DNA of 64,000 bases from Microbacterium suwonense (GCF_030296555.1 NZ_AP027728.1:806001-870000); one strand, 5' to 3'; shown: positions 18,671 to 28,982, counted from the stretch's first letter. Notes: generated by a model not told the origin, from the sequence alone. A program made the numbers and translations.

Positions 18671-21331
18671 ATGAGAACTGCGGACATCGCGCAGCGCTAC
18701 CTCGACTTCTTCGAGAAGAACGACCACGTCATCGTCCCATCCGCGTCACTGGTCAGCGACGACCCGTCGCTGCTGTTCACAGTGGCGGGCATGGTGCCGT
18801 TCATCCCCTACCTCACCGGAGTGGTTCCTTCTCCTCACCCGCGCATCGCAGATCTGCAGAAGTGCATCCGCACCAACGACATCGAAGAAGTCGGCAAGAC
18901 CGCGCGGCACGGCACCTTCTTCCAGATGCTCGGCAACTGGTCCTTCGGCGACTACTTCAAGGAAGGCGCGATCCGCTACGCCTGGGAGCTGCTCACCTCC
19001 TCCGAGTCGGACGGCGGACTCGGCTTCGATGAGAAGGATCTCTGGGTCACCGTCTATGAGACCGACGACGAGGCCGAGTCGATCTGGCGCGACATCATCG
19101 GCTTGAAGCCCGAGCGGATCCAGCGGCTGGGCCGCGCCGACAACTACTGGAACACCGGCCAGCCCGGGCCCGGTGGGCCGGACTCGGAGATCTTCTTCGA
19201 TCGCGGTCCCTCCTACGGCAAGGACGGCGGCCCCGCCGTCGACGACACGAGGTTCCTGGAGATCTGGAACCTCGTGTTCATGCAGGACTTCATCGAGAAC
19301 GTCCGCAGCGGCACTGAGTTCGACATCACCGGCGACCTGCCGCAGAAGAACATCGACACCGGCATGGGACTGGAGCGCGTCGCGTTCCTGAAGCAGGGCG
19401 TCGAGAACATGTACGAGTCCGACCAGGTGCGTCCGGTGCTCGACCGTGCCGTCGAGCTGTCGGGTCGTCGCTACGGCGCCGTTCACCAGGACGATGTGCG
19501 TTTCCGCGTCGTCGCCGATCACGTGCGCTCCTCGCTGATGCTGCTCTCCGACGGCGTTCGCCCCTCGAACGAGGGCCGCGGCTACGTACTGCGTCGTCTC
19601 ATGCGGCGCAGCGTGCGCGCGATGCGGCTGCTGGGCGTTGACGAGCCGGTCTTCCCCGAGCTCTTCGCCGCCTCGCGAGATGCCATGAAGGTGACCTATC
19701 CCGAACTGGAGCGGGATTGGTCGATCCTGTCGGCCGCGGCGTTCGCCGAGGAGGAGACCTTCCGTCGCACTCTCGCACAGGGGTCGACCATCCTCGACCT
19801 GGCGCTGGGCGAGACGAAGAAGGCGGGCGGGACGACGCTGAGCGGATCCGAGGCGTTCCTGCTGCACGACACCTACGGCTTCCCGATCGACCTGACCCTC
19901 GAAGTGGCCGAGGAGGCGGGTCTGGACGTCGACCGCTCAGCGTTCGATGACCTCATGCGCGGGCAGCGCGAGCGTGCCAAGGCCGATGCGCGCAACCGCA
20001 AGCGGCAGTTCGCCGACGTGTCGGTATACCGGCAGTTCCGTGCGCTCGGTGAGACCGGCTTCGCCGGCTACACGGAGCTGCAGACCGAATCCCGGGTGCT
20101 GGGGATCATCGTCGACGGCCACCCGGCGCAGACGGCCGCGGAGGGCGACGTGGCCGAGGTGATCCTCGCCGAGACGACCCTGTACGCCGAATCCGGTGGC
20201 CAGGTCGCCGACAAGGGCACGATCGTAGGAGCAGGGTTCGAGCTGGACGTCCTCGACGTGCAGCGCCCCGTGGCCGGTCTGATCAGTCACACCGTGCACG
20301 TCGACTCCGGCAGCGTGGCCGTGGATGACCACGCCACCACCGTGGTCGACGCGGCGAATCGGCGGGCCGCCCGGCAGGCGCACTCGGCGACGCACCTCGT
20401 GCACGCGGCACTGCGCGACACCCTGGGCCGGACGGCGACCCAGGCGGGGTCGTTGAACCGCGCGGGCTACATGCGCTTCGACTTCTCCTGGGCCCAGCCG
20501 CTCTCGGCGGAGACGCGCTCCGAGATCGAGGACATCACCAACCGTGCCGTGAACGACGCCCTCGAGGTGACCACCCGCATCGTCTCGCTCGACGAGGCCA
20601 AGGAAGCCGGCGCCATGGCGCTGTTCGGTGAGAAGTACGGCGATGTGGTGCGGATGGTCGACATCGGCGGGCCGTGGTCGCGTGAGCTGTGCGCCGGTAC
20701 GCACGTGTCCTCGAGCGCGGAGATCGGGCTGGTCAGCGTCGTCGGAGAGTCCTCGATCGGGGCGTCCAACCGTCGCATCGAGGCACTGGTCGGCCAGGAC
20801 GCCTTCCGCGAGCTGGCCGCTGAGCGCACTGTCGTCTCTCAGCTGTCCGCTGCATTGAAGGCGCCTCGCGACCAGCTGTCGACGCGCATCGAGGAGCTGC
20901 AGGCGAACCTCAAGGCCGCCGAGAAGCGCATCGCGCAGTTCGAGGCGAAGGAGCGCGCCGGCCGAGTTCCCGCCCTCGCCGAGGCCGCGCAACCGGTCGG
21001 CTCCTACCGGGTGGCTGCGACGTCGCTGGGCGAGGTCGGCTCGGCCGACGACGTGCGCACGCTCGCGTTGAGCGTGCGCGAGCGCCTGGGGGCGGATGCC
21101 GCCGTCGTGGCGTTCGGGGGCGTGGCCAACGGCCGCCCGATCGTCGTGGTGGCGACGAACGACGCCGCACGGGCGGCCGGGGCAAAGGCCGGTGCGCTTG
21201 TGCGCATCGCCGCAGGCGTGCTCGGCGGCGGGGGAGGCGGCAAGGACGACGTCGCACAGGGAGGCGGCACGGATGCCTCCGCCCTGGACGCCGCGTTGGC
21301 GGCCGTGGTCTCGGAGCTCGCAGGGGCGTGA
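18671..21331 (+). CDS. alaS: alanyl-tRNA synthetase
   Basis: This 886-residue class II synthetase charges tRNA-Ala. It has the catalytic core (FTVAGMVPFIPYLTG; GNWSFGDYFKEGAI; DTGMGLERV), the tRNA-recognition middle region, the editing domain with zinc ligands in HSATHLVHAAL and CAGTHVSS, and the C-terminal DHHA1 domain ending in a glycine-rich ADDVAQGGGTDASALDAAL-like motif. Length matches the family. Its end overlaps ruvX by 4 bases. No frame defects. Confidence 0.97.
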   Translation: MRTADIAQRYLDFFEKNDHVIVPSASLVSDDPSLLFTVAGMVPFIPYLTGVVPSPHPRIADLQKCIRTNDIEEVGKTARHGTFFQMLGNWSFGDYFKEGAIRYAWELLTSSESDGGLGFDEKDLWVTVYETDDEAESIWRDIIGLKPERIQRLGRADNYWNTGQPGPGGPDSEIFFDRGPSYGKDGGPAVDDTRFLEIWNLVFMQDFIENVRSGTEFDITGDLPQKNIDTGMGLERVAFLKQGVENMYESDQVRPVLDRAVELSGRRYGAVHQDDVRFRVVADHVRSSLMLLSDGVRPSNEGRGYVLRRLMRRSVRAMRLLGVDEPVFPELFAASRDAMKVTYPELERDWSILSAAAFAEEETFRRTLAQGSTILDLALGETKKAGGTTLSGSEAFLLHDTYGFPIDLTLEVAEEAGLDVDRSAFDDLMRGQRERAKADARNRKRQFADVSVYRQFRALGETGFAGYTELQTESRVLGIIVDGHPAQTAAEGDVAEVILAETTLYAESGGQVADKGTIVGAGFELDVLDVQRPVAGLISHTVHVDSGSVAVDDHATTVVDAANRRAARQAHSATHLVHAALRDTLGRTATQAGSLNRAGYMRFDFSWAQPLSAETRSEIEDITNRAVNDALEVTTRIVSLDEAKEAGAMALFGEKYGDVVRMVDIGGPWSRELCAGTHVSSSAEIGLVSVVGESSIGASNRRIEALVGQDAFRELAAERTVVSQLSAALKAPRDQLSTRIEELQANLKAAEKRIAQFEAKERAGRVPALAEAAQPVGSYRVAATSLGEVGSADDVRTLALSVRERLGADAAVVAFGGVANGRPIVVVATNDAARAAGAKAGALVRIAAGVLGGGGGGKDDVAQGGGTDASALDAALAAVVSELAGA

Positions 21332-21810
21332 GCGGATTCCGTCGCGGGACGCGCCTCGGCATCGACGTCGGGAAGGCACGTGTCGGGGTCGCCCGCTGCG
21401 ATCCGGACGGGATGCTCGCGGTTCCAGTGGAGACCGTGCCGCGTTCGCAGACCTCGATCGATCGGCTCGCCGAACTGGCACGGGAGTGGGAGCCACTGGA
21501 GTTCGTCGTCGGCCTGCCGGTCAACATGCGCGGAGAGGACACGGCATCCACCACGGATGCACGGGAGTTCGCGGGACAGCTGGCGAAGCGCACCGGGATC
21601 TCGGTGCGCCTGGTCGATGAGCGGCTGAGCACGGTGAGCGCGCATGCCGCCCTGCGCTCATCGGGAAGATCTCAGAAGAACTCTCGTAGCATTGTCGATC
21701 AGGTGGCCGCAGTCGTGCTCCTGCAGCAGGCGGTGGACACCGAGAAGAGCACCGGAAACCCCGCCGGTGTGCTGATCGAACTGGATGAGGAGCCCTCCGA
21801 CGATGCCTGA
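21328..21810 (+). CDS. ruvX: Holliday junction resolvase-like protein RuvX/YqgF
   Basis: A 160-residue RNase H-fold protein. The family processes rRNA 5' ends and has been assigned resolvase-like activity. It has the first acidic motif (LGIDVGKARVGVA), PVNMRGEDT, the DERLST motif and the terminal SIVDQVAAVVLLQ acidic residue. Start GTG 21328 overlaps the alaS stop (GTGA). The alaS-ruvX-mltG-aroE order is typical of actinobacteria and firmicutes. Confidence 0.93.
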   Translation: MSGFRRGTRLGIDVGKARVGVARCDPDGMLAVPVETVPRSQTSIDRLAELAREWEPLEFVVGLPVNMRGEDTASTTDAREFAGQLAKRTGISVRLVDERLSTVSAHAALRSSGRSQKNSRSIVDQVAAVVLLQQAVDTEKSTGNPAGVLIELDEEPSDDA

Positions 21811-23209
21811 TCCTGACGAGTCCTCACCGTCATCGGGACTCGGCGACCTGTTCGACCACCTGCCGGCGGCGGCTTCGTCGCCGCACCGCGCACCCGAGAG
21901 CGGGGACCGACCTGCACCCGGCTCACGCCGCGCGCGTCGTGAAGCGCAGCAGCAGCAGCCGGATGCCGCACGGGCATCGACCACACCGGATGCCGCAGCG
22001 GACGGGCCCGACCCGAGTCAGCCTTCCCCGGCTGAGCCCGGAGCACCGGAGATCGCTGCGCAGAACCCCGTCGAAGAGAGCCCGCTGGACGCGATCTTCG
22101 CGCCGGAGCGGCACGTGCGCGTGCCGAAGCGGAAGCGCGGCCGCGGATGTCTGATCGGACTGATCATCGTCCTGGTCGTCCTGGGCGGGATGGCCGCAGG
22201 GGGCGCCTGGGTGTACAACACGTACCAGGACAAGATCAACGACATGATGGGCTGGGGCGAGCCGAAGGACTACGAGCCAGGCCAGGCCACCGGCGAGGCA
22301 CTCGTCACGATCAAGAAGGGCGATACCGGCTCTCCGGTGTCGACCGCGCTGTTCCAGGCCGGGGTCACGAAGACCGATCGCGTGTTCTACGAGTACCTGC
22401 TCAAGGAGAACCCCGGAGCAACCTTCTACCCGGGCGTGTACAAGCTGCAGAAGAAGATGACCGCGGCGGCCGCGCTGGAGGCGCTGGGCGACCCGGAGAC
22501 CCGCATGGAGAACACCGTGCGGATCGCCGAGGGCGGCACCGTCGCCTCCTCCCTGCCACGCATCGTCGACGGCGTCGGCATCCCGCTCGACGAGTTGGAG
22601 GCCGCTGTCGCCGATCCCGCGGCGTATCGAGTGCAGGCGAAGAGCCTGGAGGGATGGCTGTTCCCCGCGGTCTACACCTTCGACCCGGGGGTGACCGCCG
22701 ACGAGGTCATCCAGCGGATGGTGGATCGCACCCGTGAGGCTCTGAAGAAGGTCGGTGTGCCGGATGCCGACGCACAGCGCGTGCTGACCATCGCCTCGAT
22801 CATCGAGCGCGAGGCGCGCACACCCGACTTCACCAAGGTCTCGCGGGTCATCGAGAACCGCCTCGACATCGGCATGAAACTGGAGATGGACTCCACCTCC
22901 CAGTACGGCGCGGGCGAGCTGCACGCCGGCTCCTCCAACACGTCCGAGAACGCGCAGCGTCAGGAGAACGACTGGAACACCTACGCGATCGAGGGGCTGC
23001 CCGCGACGCCGATCGCCAACTCCAGCGAGGCGGCGATCGATGCGGCCATGCATCCCGCCGATGGCCCCTGGCTGTTCTTCGTCACCGTCGATCCCGACAA
23101 CGGGACGACGATCTTCTCCACGACCCTCCAGGAGCACAACAACGCGATCAAGAAGCTCGGCGAGTGGTGCCGGGCGAACGGCAACCCGGCCTACGCGTGC
23201 AAGCAATGA
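21803..23209 (+). CDS. mltG: endolytic murein transglycosylase MltG
   Basis: MltG cleaves nascent glycan strands and acts as terminase of peptidoglycan synthesis. The 468-residue protein has a long Pro/Ala-rich cytoplasmic tail (about 115 residues), one span (CLIGLIIVLVVLGGMAAGGAWVY), then the YceG domain with YPGVYKLQKKMTAAAALEAL, EGWLFPAVYTFDPG, the catalytic ASIIEREA and LPATPIANSSEAAI. ATG 21803 lies within the ruvX end, and its stop overlaps aroE (ATGA). An in-frame ATG at 21785 is an alternative. Confidence 0.93.
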   Translation: MPDPDESSPSSGLGDLFDHLPAAASSPHRAPESGDRPAPGSRRARREAQQQQPDAARASTTPDAAADGPDPSQPSPAEPGAPEIAAQNPVEESPLDAIFAPERHVRVPKRKRGRGCLIGLIIVLVVLGGMAAGGAWVYNTYQDKINDMMGWGEPKDYEPGQATGEALVTIKKGDTGSPVSTALFQAGVTKTDRVFYEYLLKENPGATFYPGVYKLQKKMTAAAALEALGDPETRMENTVRIAEGGTVASSLPRIVDGVGIPLDELEAAVADPAAYRVQAKSLEGWLFPAVYTFDPGVTADEVIQRMVDRTREALKKVGVPDADAQRVLTIASIIEREARTPDFTKVSRVIENRLDIGMKLEMDSTSQYGAGELHAGSSNTSENAQRQENDWNTYAIEGLPATPIANSSEAAIDAAMHPADGPWLFFVTVDPDNGTTIFSTTLQEHNNAIKKLGEWCRANGNPAYACKQ

Positions 23210-24030
23210 CCGAGCGCACCAGGCTCGCGGTGTGGGGCGACCCCATCGGGCACAGCCGCTCACCCGCGCTGCACGCCGCGGCTTATCGCACGCTCGGACT
23301 GCACTGGACGTACGACCGCCGACGGGTGGATGCAGCAGGGTTTCCCGCGGCACTCGATGCGCTGGACGCCACTTGGCGCGGACTCTCGCTCACCATGCCG
23401 CTCAAGGAGGCAGCGCACGCGGCGGCCGACCAGTTGGATGCGCATGCGCGCCTCACCGGGGCGGTCAACACACTGCTCCTGGGATCGACGCTGCAGGGGT
23501 TCAACACGGATGTCGGCGGGATCGTCGACGCGTTCACGAATGCCGAGGTCCAGGGCATCCGCTCGGTGCGAATCCTGGGGGCCGGTGCCACCGCGGCATC
23601 CGCTCTGGTCGCCGCACATGAGCTCGGCGCCGAGATCGTCGACGTGCGCGCCCGCCGTCCTGCTGCAGCAGGTCGCCTGGAGCGCATCGGCTCAGAGCTG
23701 GGCGTCGCCGTCGCCGTCCATCCGTTCGATCATCCCCCGCAGGAGGTCGATGCCACAATCGCCACGTTGCCCAGCGGCACCGTGCTCGACCCCACCGTCA
23801 CCGCGCCGTTGACGTCGTCAGGCGGCGTTCTCTTCGAAGCCGCCTATGCGCCGTGGCCGTCGGCACTGGCCGCGGGGTGGGGCGGTGAGACGGTGATCTC
23901 CGGGTTCGAGATGCTGCTGTATCAGGCGGTGCGGCAGATCAGGATCTTCCTGCACGGCGAGCAGGAGCGGGCACTTCCCGACGAGGACGTCATCGTGGCG
24001 GTTATGCGCCGTGCGGCCATGGGAGACTAG
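23206..24030 (+). CDS. aroE: shikimate dehydrogenase
   Basis: AroE reduces 3-dehydroshikimate with NADPH. The 274-residue protein shows [17 protein letters not shown] (shikimate-binding serines), LTMPLKEAA (catalytic Lys), GAVNTLL, FNTDVGG (catalytic Asp) and the dinucleotide-binding loop [11 protein letters not shown]. Start ATG 23206 is fused to the mltG stop (ATGA). The usual basic NRT/R cofactor clamp after the second beta strand appears as RARRPAAA, consistent with NADP use. First of four aro genes in a row. Confidence 0.93.
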   Translation: MTERTRLAVWGDPIGHSRSPALHAAAYRTLGLHWTYDRRRVDAAGFPAALDALDATWRGLSLTMPLKEAAHAAADQLDAHARLTGAVNTLLLGSTLQGFNTDVGGIVDAFTNAEVQGIRSVRILGAGATAASALVAAHELGAEIVDVRARRPAAAGRLERIGSELGVAVAVHPFDHPPQEVDATIATLPSGTVLDPTVTAPLTSSGGVLFEAAYAPWPSALAAGWGGETVISGFEMLLYQAVRQIRIFLHGEQERALPDEDVIVAVMRRAAMGD

Positions 24031-24034
24031 AGCA

Positions 24035-25264
24035 ATGCTCCGCGTGCTCACGGCCGGCGAATCGCACGGCCCCGAACTCATCGCCGTCATGGAAGGACTG
24101 CCCTCGGGCGTCCCCGTCCTCGCAGAAGACATCCAGGCCGACCTGCAGCGCCGCAAACTCGGCTACGGGCGCGGATCGCGGATGAAGTTCGAACAGGACG
24201 AGCTGACGATCTCCGGCGGAGTGCGGCACGGCAAAAGCCTGGGCAGCCCGATCGCGCTGCGCATCGGGAACACCGAGTGGCCGAAGTGGACCGAGGTGAT
24301 GAACCCGGCCCCCACAGAGTTGACCGAGAAGTCCCGCGGCCGCGGCGCCGCGCTCACCCGTCCGCGCCCCGGCCACGCCGATCTGGTGGGCATGCAGAAG
24401 TATGACTTCGACGAGGCCCGGCCCATCCTCGAGCGCGCGAGCGCCCGTGAGACGGCGGCGCGGGTGGCACTGGGCGCCGTCGCCCGTTCGTTCCTGTCCG
24501 AGCTCGGCATCCGCCTGGTCAGCCACACGCTCTCGATCGGCCCGGTGCGCGTGCCGGACGGCTCGGCGCTTCCCACACCCGACGACGTCGACGCGCTGGA
24601 TGCCGACCCGCTGCGGTGCTTCGACCCCGCCACGTCCGCCCTGATGGTCGCCGAGGTGGACGATGCGCGCAAGGACGGCGACACGCTCGGCGGCATCGTC
24701 GAGGTGCTGGCGTACGGTCTGCCCCCGGGGGTCGGCTCGCACGTGCACTGGGATCGCCGGCTGGACGGGCGTCTCGCGCAGGCGCTGATGAGCATCCAGG
24801 CCATCAAGGGCGTCGAGGTCGGAGACGGCTTCGAGACCACGCGCCGTCGCGGCTCCGCAGCGCATGACGAGCTGTTCGAGACCGAGAGCGGCATCACCCG
24901 CGGCTCGGACCGCGCGGGTGGCACGGAGGGCGGCATGACCACCGGGACCGTGCTGCGGGTTCGCGCGGGCATGAAGCCGATCGCCACGGTGCCGCATTCA
25001 CTGCGCACGATCGACGTCGCCTCCGGCGAGGCCGCGACCGCGCACCACCAGCGCTCGGACGTGTGCGCCGTGCCCGCATCGGGCGTGGTGGCGGAGGCCA
25101 TGGTGGCGATCGAGCTGGCGAACTCGATCCTCGAGAAGTTCGGCGGTGACAGCATCCGCGAGACCCGCCGTAATCTGGACGGCTATCTCGAGGCGATTCC
25201 GGAGACGCTGCGCACCGCACCCGCATCGGAGGCGGCGCTGCTCGCCCATGATGAGCTCTCCTGA
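24035..25264 (+). CDS. aroC: chorismate synthase
   Basis: AroC makes chorismate from EPSP with reduced flavin. The 409-residue protein begins [21 protein letters not shown] and contains the signatures [41 protein letters not shown] and the C-terminal [19 protein letters not shown] 24035 is preferred over an in-frame ATG at 24011, which lies inside aroE, because it gives the family N-terminus. It overlaps aroK. Confidence 0.96.
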   Translation: MLRVLTAGESHGPELIAVMEGLPSGVPVLAEDIQADLQRRKLGYGRGSRMKFEQDELTISGGVRHGKSLGSPIALRIGNTEWPKWTEVMNPAPTELTEKSRGRGAALTRPRPGHADLVGMQKYDFDEARPILERASARETAARVALGAVARSFLSELGIRLVSHTLSIGPVRVPDGSALPTPDDVDALDADPLRCFDPATSALMVAEVDDARKDGDTLGGIVEVLAYGLPPGVGSHVHWDRRLDGRLAQALMSIQAIKGVEVGDGFETTRRRGSAAHDELFETESGITRGSDRAGGTEGGMTTGTVLRVRAGMKPIATVPHSLRTIDVASGEAATAHHQRSDVCAVPASGVVAEAMVAIELANSILEKFGGDSIRETRRNLDGYLEAIPETLRTAPASEAALLAHDELS

Positions 25265-25781
25265 GCGGCCCGACCACCCGCTGACTCTGGTGCTCGTCGG
25301 CCCGATGGCCGCGGGCAAGACGAGCGTGGGCCGCAGAGTAGCCCGGCTGCTCGAGGTGCCGTTCATCGACACCGACAAGAGGATCGCGGCCGAACATGGC
25401 CCGATCCCGCAGATTTTTGCTGAACACGGCGAACAGCACTTCCGCGAGCTGGAGCGCGCCGCAGTCGCCGCGGCGGTCTCCGAGGGCGGCGTGGTCTCGC
25501 TGGGCGGCGGAGCGGTGACGGATGCCGGCACGCGCGCCCTGCTCGCACAGCATCCGGTCGTCTTCCTGACGGTCAGCGTCGAGGCAGTGGCGAACCGGAT
25601 CCGCGGCGCGGGCCGACCGCTGCTGGCCGGCGAGGACGACCCGCTGGAACGATGGCAGGCGATCTTCGCCGCACGCCGCGACTGGTATCAGGAGGTCGCG
25701 GACCTCACGGTCGACACATCCCGTCGTCCGATGCGGATGCTGGCGGAGCAGGTCGCCGCATGGAGGAAGGAACAGGAATGA
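25251..25781 (+). CDS. aroK: shikimate kinase
   Basis: AroK phosphorylates shikimate using ATP. The protein has the P-loop [13 protein letters not shown], the shikimate-binding DTDKRIA, ERAAV (for FRxxE), the GGGAV motif and the lid [10 protein letters not shown]. About 176 residues. Two adjacent ATG codons (25248 and 25251) lie inside the aroC end; either may be used. Its stop overlaps aroB by 4 bases, so the aro genes are probably translated in a coupled way. Confidence 0.93.
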   Translation: MSSPERPDHPLTLVLVGPMAAGKTSVGRRVARLLEVPFIDTDKRIAAEHGPIPQIFAEHGEQHFRELERAAVAAAVSEGGVVSLGGGAVTDAGTRALLAQHPVVFLTVSVEAVANRIRGAGRPLLAGEDDPLERWQAIFAARRDWYQEVADLTVDTSRRPMRMLAEQVAAWRKEQE

Positions 25782-26857
25782 GCGTCAAGACCATCAGCGT
25801 GACAGGGCAGGCCGCGTACGACATCGTCGTGGGGCGGGACATCCTCGATCGGGTGCGGACGGCGCTGGATCCCGCTGTGCGGAAGGTGCTGGTGGTCCAC
25901 CCGCCCACCCTCGCAAACCGCGCGGCCGAGCTGCGCGAGCGGCTGATGGCCGATGGTGCCCTCGAGGTGCTCGTGGCGGAGATCCCGGATGCCGAGCAGG
26001 GCAAGCGCATCGAGGTCGCGGCGTTCTGCTGGCAGATCATGGGACAGGCCGACTTCACCCGCACCGACGCCGTCGTCGGATACGGCGGCGGCGCCGTCAC
26101 CGACCTGGCCGGCTTTGTCGCCGCGACCTGGCTGCGCGGGGTGCAGGTCGTGCAGGTGCCTACCACCGTGCTGGGGCTGGTCGATGCCGCTGTCGGCGGA
26201 AAGACCGGCGTGAACACCAACGAGGGCAAGAACCTGGTCGGAGCGTTCTGGGCACCCCGTGCTGTGATCGGCGATCTCGATCAGCTGGGGAGCCTGACTG
26301 CCAACGAGGCGACCGCCGGATATGCCGAGGTCGTGAAGGCCGGCTTCATCTGGGCGCCGGAGATCCTGGACATCATCGAAGCCGATCCGCAGCGGGCCGT
26401 CGACACCGCCACCGACGAGTTCCGGCGCACGGTCGAGCTGGCCATCGAGATGAAGGCGCAGGTCGTCTCGAGCGACTTCCGCGAGGCGGGTCAGCGCGAG
26501 ATCCTCAACTACGGACACACCCTGGGCCACGCGATCGAGCACAGCGAGCGCTACCAGTGGCGGCACGGCGCGGCGGTCTCGATCGGGATGATGTATGCGG
26601 CGGAGCTGTCGCGCCTGGCCGGCCGTCTGTCGGATGCGGCAGCCGAACGTCATCGCACAGTGCTGGAGTCGCTGGGACTGCCGACCACCTATCGCGCCGG
26701 AGCCTGGCAGACGCTGCTGGCGACGATGCAGCGCGACAAGAAGGCCCGCGGCGGAATGCTGCGTTTCGTTCTTCTCGACGACATCGCCAAGCCGACGGTG
26801 CTGCAGGCCCCCGACGAGTCGCTGTTGTTCGCCGCGTATCAGGAGGTCGCGGGCTGA
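25778..26857 (+). CDS. aroB: 3-dehydroquinate synthase
   Basis: A 359-residue NAD- and metal-dependent enzyme closing DAHP to dehydroquinate. Hallmarks: VGYGGGAVTDLAGFVAATWLRGV, PTTVLGLVDAAVGGKTGVNTNEGKNLVGAFW, EVVKAGFIW, and the metal ligands in NYGHTLGHAIEH plus RHGAAVSIGM. Start ATG 25778 after AGGAAGGAACAGGA. Its stop region overlaps the end of the convergent MFS gene by 19 bases. Confidence 0.96.
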   Translation: MSVKTISVTGQAAYDIVVGRDILDRVRTALDPAVRKVLVVHPPTLANRAAELRERLMADGALEVLVAEIPDAEQGKRIEVAAFCWQIMGQADFTRTDAVVGYGGGAVTDLAGFVAATWLRGVQVVQVPTTVLGLVDAAVGGKTGVNTNEGKNLVGAFWAPRAVIGDLDQLGSLTANEATAGYAEVVKAGFIWAPEILDIIEADPQRAVDTATDEFRRTVELAIEMKAQVVSSDFREAGQREILNYGHTLGHAIEHSERYQWRHGAAVSIGMMYAAELSRLAGRLSDAAAERHRTVLESLGLPTTYRAGAWQTLLATMQRDKKARGGMLRFVLLDDIAKPTVLQAPDESLLFAAYQEVAG

Positions 26858-28275
26858 CCCTCGCCCTCGGTGACGGGCTCGGGAACGCGTACCTTGGGCA
26901 GCAGCGCGCAGACCAGGATCGCGATCGCTGACAGTCCGGTCGCCCACCAGAAGGCCGTGGCGAAACCTCCGGCCGTCGCGGTGACGGCTCCGCCACCTGC
27001 CGCGGCTTCGAGAATCACGGCGAGCACCGCCGTCCCGAAGGCCCCGCCGAGCTGCTGGCCGAGTCGGGTGAGGATGCTGGCGTGTGGCACGGAGTCACGG
27101 TCGAGATCGACGTAGGCGACGGACATGACGGGGATCATCACCGCGCCCATTCCAAAGCCTCGGATCAGTAGCACCGCCATCAGCCACAGTTCGTTCGTGC
27201 CCGGTCCTGCGAAGGCGAACGGGATCGTGGCGACGGCGAGCACCAGGAACCCTCCCATCGCGACCGTTCGCGCTCCGATCGAGTCGGTGAGACGACCGGC
27301 CAGCGTACGGCTGAGCAGCGCCCCGATGCCCTGCGGGATGAGGAGCAGCCCCGCGGTGAGTGCGTCCGCGCCGCGCACCACCTGGAAGAACAGCGGCAGC
27401 AGCAGCATCCCGCCGTACACGGCGACGCTGGAGAGGAACAGCACCACGGTCGCGGAGGCCACGGACCTCGTGCGCAGCAACCCGACGTCGATCAGCGCGG
27501 CGGTGCCTCGTCGGATCTGGTGCCAGGCGAACACGACGAGCAGGGCGAGTCCACCCGCGAGGGGCGCCCAGACGTCCAGGCGAGCGGGTCCGCCTTCCGC
27601 GGTTGCGTTCGACAGCCCGTAGAGCGCGCCGGCGACGCCGGGCGAGACCAGCAGCACTCCCAGCCAGTCCAGCTGAGGTCTGCCGCGCGGAGAGTCGGAG
27701 GGGATGAAGTGCCAGGCCAGAGCGAGTCCGATCAGGCACAGGGGCACGTTCACCCAGAAGATCGATCGCCAGCCGAGGGTGTTCAGCAGCAGCCCGCCGA
27801 TGGTCGGGCCGAGGATAGGTCCCAGAGCCGCAGGCAGACTCACCATCGCCATCAGGCGCCCCATCGAGGCTCCCTTGGGCACCTGCTGGATCGCGAGGGT
27901 CGCCATCAGCGGCATCATCAGGCCTCCGCCGATGCCCTGCACCACTCGGAAGACGATCAGCATCGTGGCATCGCCGGCGAAGCTGCAGGCCACGGAAGTC
28001 AGCATGAACAGTGTGAGGGCGCTCATCCATACGCGTTTGCCGCCGAAGCGGGCCTGCGCCCAGCCCACGACCGGGATGGCGACAGCCAGTGCCAGCAGGT
28101 AGCCGGTGGTCACCCACTGGATCGTGCTGATCGGTACCCGGAGGTCGACGGACAGCGAGTTGAGAGCGATGCTCATGATCGTGCCGTCGAAGATGACGGC
28201 CAGTCCGCCTGCGACGAGCACGAAGGCTGTGACGATGGCGTCGCGGGGGAGTGCGAAGCTCCGGCTGCTGGTCAT
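26839..28275 (-). CDS. DHA2-type MFS multidrug exporter
   Basis: A 478-residue, 14-span proton-coupled exporter of the EmrB/QacA type. First helix IVTAFVLVAGGLAVIFDGTIMSIAL carries the D(x)T motif; motif A is AQARFGGKRVWM; motif C-like ALGPILGPTIGGLL lies in helix 5. The start at 28275 is chosen from AGGAG five bases upstream, giving MTSSRSFALPRDAIV; the same frame extends to 28344 with unlikely residues. Divergent from a TetR gene that probably represses it. The substrate is unknown. Confidence 0.88.
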   Translation of the reverse strand: MTSSRSFALPRDAIVTAFVLVAGGLAVIFDGTIMSIALNSLSVDLRVPISTIQWVTTGYLLALAVAIPVVGWAQARFGGKRVWMSALTLFMLTSVACSFAGDATMLIVFRVVQGIGGGLMMPLMATLAIQQVPKGASMGRLMAMVSLPAALGPILGPTIGGLLLNTLGWRSIFWVNVPLCLIGLALAWHFIPSDSPRGRPQLDWLGVLLVSPGVAGALYGLSNATAEGGPARLDVWAPLAGGLALLVVFAWHQIRRGTAALIDVGLLRTRSVASATVVLFLSSVAVYGGMLLLPLFFQVVRGADALTAGLLLIPQGIGALLSRTLAGRLTDSIGARTVAMGGFLVLAVATIPFAFAGPGTNELWLMAVLLIRGFGMGAVMIPVMSVAYVDLDRDSVPHASILTRLGQQLGGAFGTAVLAVILEAAAGGGAVTATAGGFATAFWWATGLSAIAILVCALLPKVRVPEPVTEGEGQPATS

Positions 28276-28295
28276 GCGGCTCCTCATAAGAGACA

Positions 28296-28346
28296 TGTAT
28301 GTATCTAACGAGGGACGATCGTACGCCGCGGAGATAAGATACACAA
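28296..28346. promoter_or_regulatory. MFS/TetR divergent control region with inverted repeat
   Basis: The short A/T-rich region between the exporter and its regulator holds TGTATCT (28300-28306) and its reverse complement AGATACA (28337-28343), 30 bases apart. The half-sites flank the region and are candidate operators, one near each start. Symmetry is seen; TetR binding is inferred from position. Confidence 0.45.
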
Positions 28347-28943
28347 ATGGACCTTGAGAAGACGTCGCGGCGACGGGGACCGGAGCTCGACGACGCGATT
28401 CTCTCGGCGGCCTGGGATCAGCTCGTCGATGCAGGATACGGCAGCTTCACGATCGAGGCGGTGGCGGAGCGTGCGGGCACCAGCAGGTCGGTCGTCTATC
28501 GGCGGTGGCCTGACCGGGGTGCTCTGCTGGAGGCGACGCTCGCCGCGAGCCTGAGCCGGGGACGCCCGTCTGTGCCGGACACCGGGTCGCTCCGCTCGGA
28601 CATGATCGAGCTGCTGCGTCGATCCAACGCCACGCGCGGGCGCCTCGCTCCGCTGCTGAGCGTGCTGATCGCGTCGTACTACTCCGACTACGGGCGCAGT
28701 TTCGCAGACGTGCGCGAGATGTTCCTGCAGACCACGGGTCTGCGGCCGGCGACCGAGCAGATCCTCGAGCGCGCCGTGGAGCGCGGGGAGGCCGACCCCG
28801 AGCGTCTCTCGCCACGGGTGAAGACCGTCGCGTTCGACCTCTTCCGGCACGAGCTGATGATGACGATGCACGAGGTCGGCGACGCGGTCATCGAGGCGAT
28901 CGTCGACGAGGTGTTCCTTCCGCTCGTGACACCGCGGTCATGA
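28347..28943 (+). CDS. TetR-family transcriptional regulator
   Basis: A 198-residue regulator with the TetR helix-turn-helix (ILSAAWDQLVDAGYGSFTIEAVAERAGTSRSVVYRRWPDRGALL) at about 18-62 and a C-terminal ligand-binding domain matching the TetR_C 'RPATEQILERAVERGE' group. The ATG 28347 is within the last bases of the candidate operator region, suggesting autoregulation. The divergent MFS gene is its likely target. Together they look like an inserted resistance cassette between aroB and aroQ. Confidence 0.88.
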   Translation: MDLEKTSRRRGPELDDAILSAAWDQLVDAGYGSFTIEAVAERAGTSRSVVYRRWPDRGALLEATLAASLSRGRPSVPDTGSLRSDMIELLRRSNATRGRLAPLLSVLIASYYSDYGRSFADVREMFLQTTGLRPATEQILERAVERGEADPERLSPRVKTVAFDLFRHELMMTMHEVGDAVIEAIVDEVFLPLVTPRS

Positions 28944-28969
28944 CGCGGGCTCCGGGGCGAAGACGCTGA

Positions 28970-28975
28970 TAGTGT
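28970..28975 (+). promoter_or_regulatory. -10-like hexamer upstream of aroQ
   Basis: TAGTGT ends 7 bases before GTG 28983. It supports a leaderless mRNA starting at that GTG rather than at the GTG inside the hexamer region (28974). Confidence 0.4.
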
Positions 28976-28982
28976 GCGGATC

